This document shows, piece after piece, positions 6,048 through 7,453 of a stretch of 7,453 nucleotides of DNA. The notes under the pieces were generated by a model. That model saw nothing but the letters and a program-made list of their open reading frames with translations, was not told the origin of the DNA and made no database searches. Origin of the DNA: Bacillota bacterium (GTDB taxonomy: Bacteria > Bacillota > Clostridia > Peptostreptococcales > Anaerovoracaceae); NCBI GenBank assembly GCA_022706625.1, contig JAKJCD010000086.1, forward strand, positions 1 through 7,453. The letters are read 5' to 3'. How positions within the stretch are numbered: position 1 is the first letter of the stretch; the number at the start of each line of letters is the position of its first letter. The position numbers and the translations under genes are program-made.

Positions 6048-7453
6048 ATGGGAGCACTGCAGATCGAAAATTTCATACAAACATCATTTTTTTTGCTTTT
6101 TACAGGAGCTTTGACCGCTCTCGCATTAAGCAAGAAGGACTGGCTTTGTAATCTGGTATCAAATTGCGTCTGCATCGCTGCGGGGCTGCTCCTTATGATA
6201 GCCTCGGTGATGAAGATCATTAGCGGAGATGGTTTAATACATTTTGGGCTGTTTCAATCAACTCTCTCATTCCTTGCTTTGGAAGTAAAGATTGATGGAC
6301 TTTCTGCGCTGTTCTTGATCATGCTGTCCATCCTCACGGTTTGTGTCTCTGTTTATTCCATAGGATACATATCGCATTACTACGGGAAAAGAAATGTCGG
6401 GCTTTTCAATTTTCTATATATAACATTCATTTTGTCCATGATATTCGTCTTTACTTCGTCAAATGCGGTGTTCTTCTATATTGCATGGGAAGCTATGTCT
6501 TTGTTGTCCTACTTCCTCGTCATCTTTGAGTCGGAGCGTATAGAGAATCAGCGGGCAGGGACTTTATATATCGTTATGACCCATATTGCAACGGCGTTCC
6601 TCCTTATAGGATTTATGATCAGCTATAGCTATACCAAATCCTTCGATTTGTTTGGGAACTCGGACGCCATACCCGATGGAGCCAAGACCATGATATTTAT
6701 CCTGTTCCTTCTGGGTTTCGGTACAAAAGCAGGAGCGATACCGGTGCACATATGGCTGCCTTATGCGCATCCTGCAGCGCCCAGCAATGTTTCGGCCCTT
6801 ATGTCCGGGATCATGATCAAAACAGCCATCTATGGATTGATCCGTTTCGTACTCGATTTTCTGGGGATACAACAAGCTTGGTGGGGTGGATTGCTCATCG
6901 GACTCGGCATTATTTCTGCCGTGCTGGGAGTGGCTTACGCCTTAATGGAGCATGATCTTAAGCGACTCTTAGCCTATCACAGTGTAGAAAACATCGGGAT
7001 CATACTCATCGGACTGGGAGTAAGCTTTACGGCTTTGGCACAAGGCAGCCAGCTGATTGGCTCGCTGGCGCTCACTGCCTCCATTCTCCATACATTAAAC
7101 CACACCCTGTTTAAAGGAGGACTATTTCTTGGAGCCGGATCTATCCATTACGCAACGGAAACAAAGGACATCGACAGGCTGGGAGGATTGATTAAAACCA
7201 TGCCCATTACCGCTGTGTTTGTTTTGTGTTTCTCACTGGCAATTTCCGCAATCGTGCCTTTCAATGGATTTATCAGCGAATGGCTTACGTATCAATCGAT
7301 ATTTGCATACATTGCTCCGGGACAACCGGGTATCAATATCCTGTTCATTCTTGCTGTTGCTGCACTCGGGCTGGCAGGGGCCTTAGCTGCGTCTTGCTTC
7401 GTGAAGCTCTTTGGCATATCATTTTTGGGGAATCCCCGGAGTGAACATGTATC
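6048..7453 (+). CDS. hyfB: Hydrogenase-4 component B (HyfB/HycC-like antiporter-type membrane subunit), 3'-truncated by the window
   Basis: From ATG at 6048 the frame is open to the window end, giving 468 residues of a protein that is about 670 residues in E. coli HyfB. It is a multi-spanning membrane protein of the complex I/Mrp antiporter family (proton-conducting transporter). Recognisable landmarks are WEAMSLLSYFLVI with the conserved membrane Glu E148; GFGTKAGAIPVHIWLP (K227) and HPAAPSNVSALMSGIMIK (K258); DLKRLLAYHSVENIGIIL, the HycC/HyfB signature, with H311; HTLNHTLFKGGLFLGAG (H348, K356); and PFNGFISEW (E411). These charged residues form the ion-transfer path. In hydrogenase-4 and formate hydrogenlyase complexes this subunit ties H2 evolution from formate or ferredoxin to proton or sodium movement. 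It is the first gene after its own strong promoter, so further hyf subunits are expected downstream. Other antiporter-like subunits such as MrpA or NuoL are less likely because of the YHSVENIG signature. Confidence 0.9.
   Translation, partial: MGALQIENFIQTSFFLLFTGALTALALSKKDWLCNLVSNCVCIAAGLLLMIASVMKIISGDGLIHFGLFQSTLSFLALEVKIDGLSALFLIMLSILTVCVSVYSIGYISHYYGKRNVGLFNFLYITFILSMIFVFTSSNAVFFYIAWEAMSLLSYFLVIFESERIENQRAGTLYIVMTHIATAFLLIGFMISYSYTKSFDLFGNSDAIPDGAKTMIFILFLLGFGTKAGAIPVHIWLPYAHPAAPSNVSALMSGIMIKTAIYGLIRFVLDFLGIQQAWWGGLLIGLGIISAVLGVAYALMEHDLKRLLAYHSVENIGIILIGLGVSFTALAQGSQLIGSLALTASILHTLNHTLFKGGLFLGAGSIHYATETKDIDRLGGLIKTMPITAVFVLCFSLAISAIVPFNGFISEWLTYQSIFAYIAPGQPGINILFILAVAALGLAGALAASCFVKLFGISFLGNPRSEHV

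Overview
The window looks like chromosome from an anaerobic, low-to-mid GC Gram-positive bacterium, most likely a member of the Clostridia. This rests on a surface protein ending in three SLH domains, a YqeC protein (an accessory factor of selenium-dependent molybdenum hydroxylases), the start of a group-4 (formate-hydrogenlyase type) hydrogenase operon, and purine-rich GGAGG ribosome binding sites with sigma-A type promoters. No species can be named from the sequence alone.

Layout. (1) Bases 1-3153 (+) encode the C-terminal 1,050 residues of a large secreted S-layer-type protein. Its beginning lies outside the window. A strong hairpin (3164-3204) separates it from the next, convergent gene. 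(2) Bases 3227-3967 (-) encode a Nudix hydrolase fused to a degenerate, shortened THEP1-like NTPase domain. (3) Bases 3968-4279 form a 312-base divergent control region without a convincing gene. It holds a consensus promoter for the Nudix gene, two extended -10 promoters facing yqeC, and a 15-bp-arm inverted repeat lying on the proximal -10. (4) Bases 4280-5876 (+) hold a tight two-gene unit, yqeC followed after 4 bases by a class I SAM-dependent methyltransferase. (5) Bases 5877-6047 hold an AT-rich hairpin, a near-consensus promoter, an untranslated leader with possible folding, and a 12-bp palindrome between the Shine-Dalgarno sequence and the start codon. (6) Bases 6048-7453 (+) encode the first 468 residues of HyfB, the antiporter-like membrane subunit of hydrogenase-4. 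The gene runs off the window edge.

How the genes may fit together. YqeC belongs, by family knowledge, to maturation of molybdenum enzymes carrying a labile selenium. The divergent Nudix/NTPase gene and the co-transcribed methyltransferase share its control region or transcript, so both are guilt-by-association candidates for cofactor or nucleotide handling; this is inference. The hyf operon has its own strong promoter. It would couple formate or ferredoxin oxidation and H2 evolution to ion pumping. Its link to yqeC may be only positional. The SLH protein appears unrelated to the rest.
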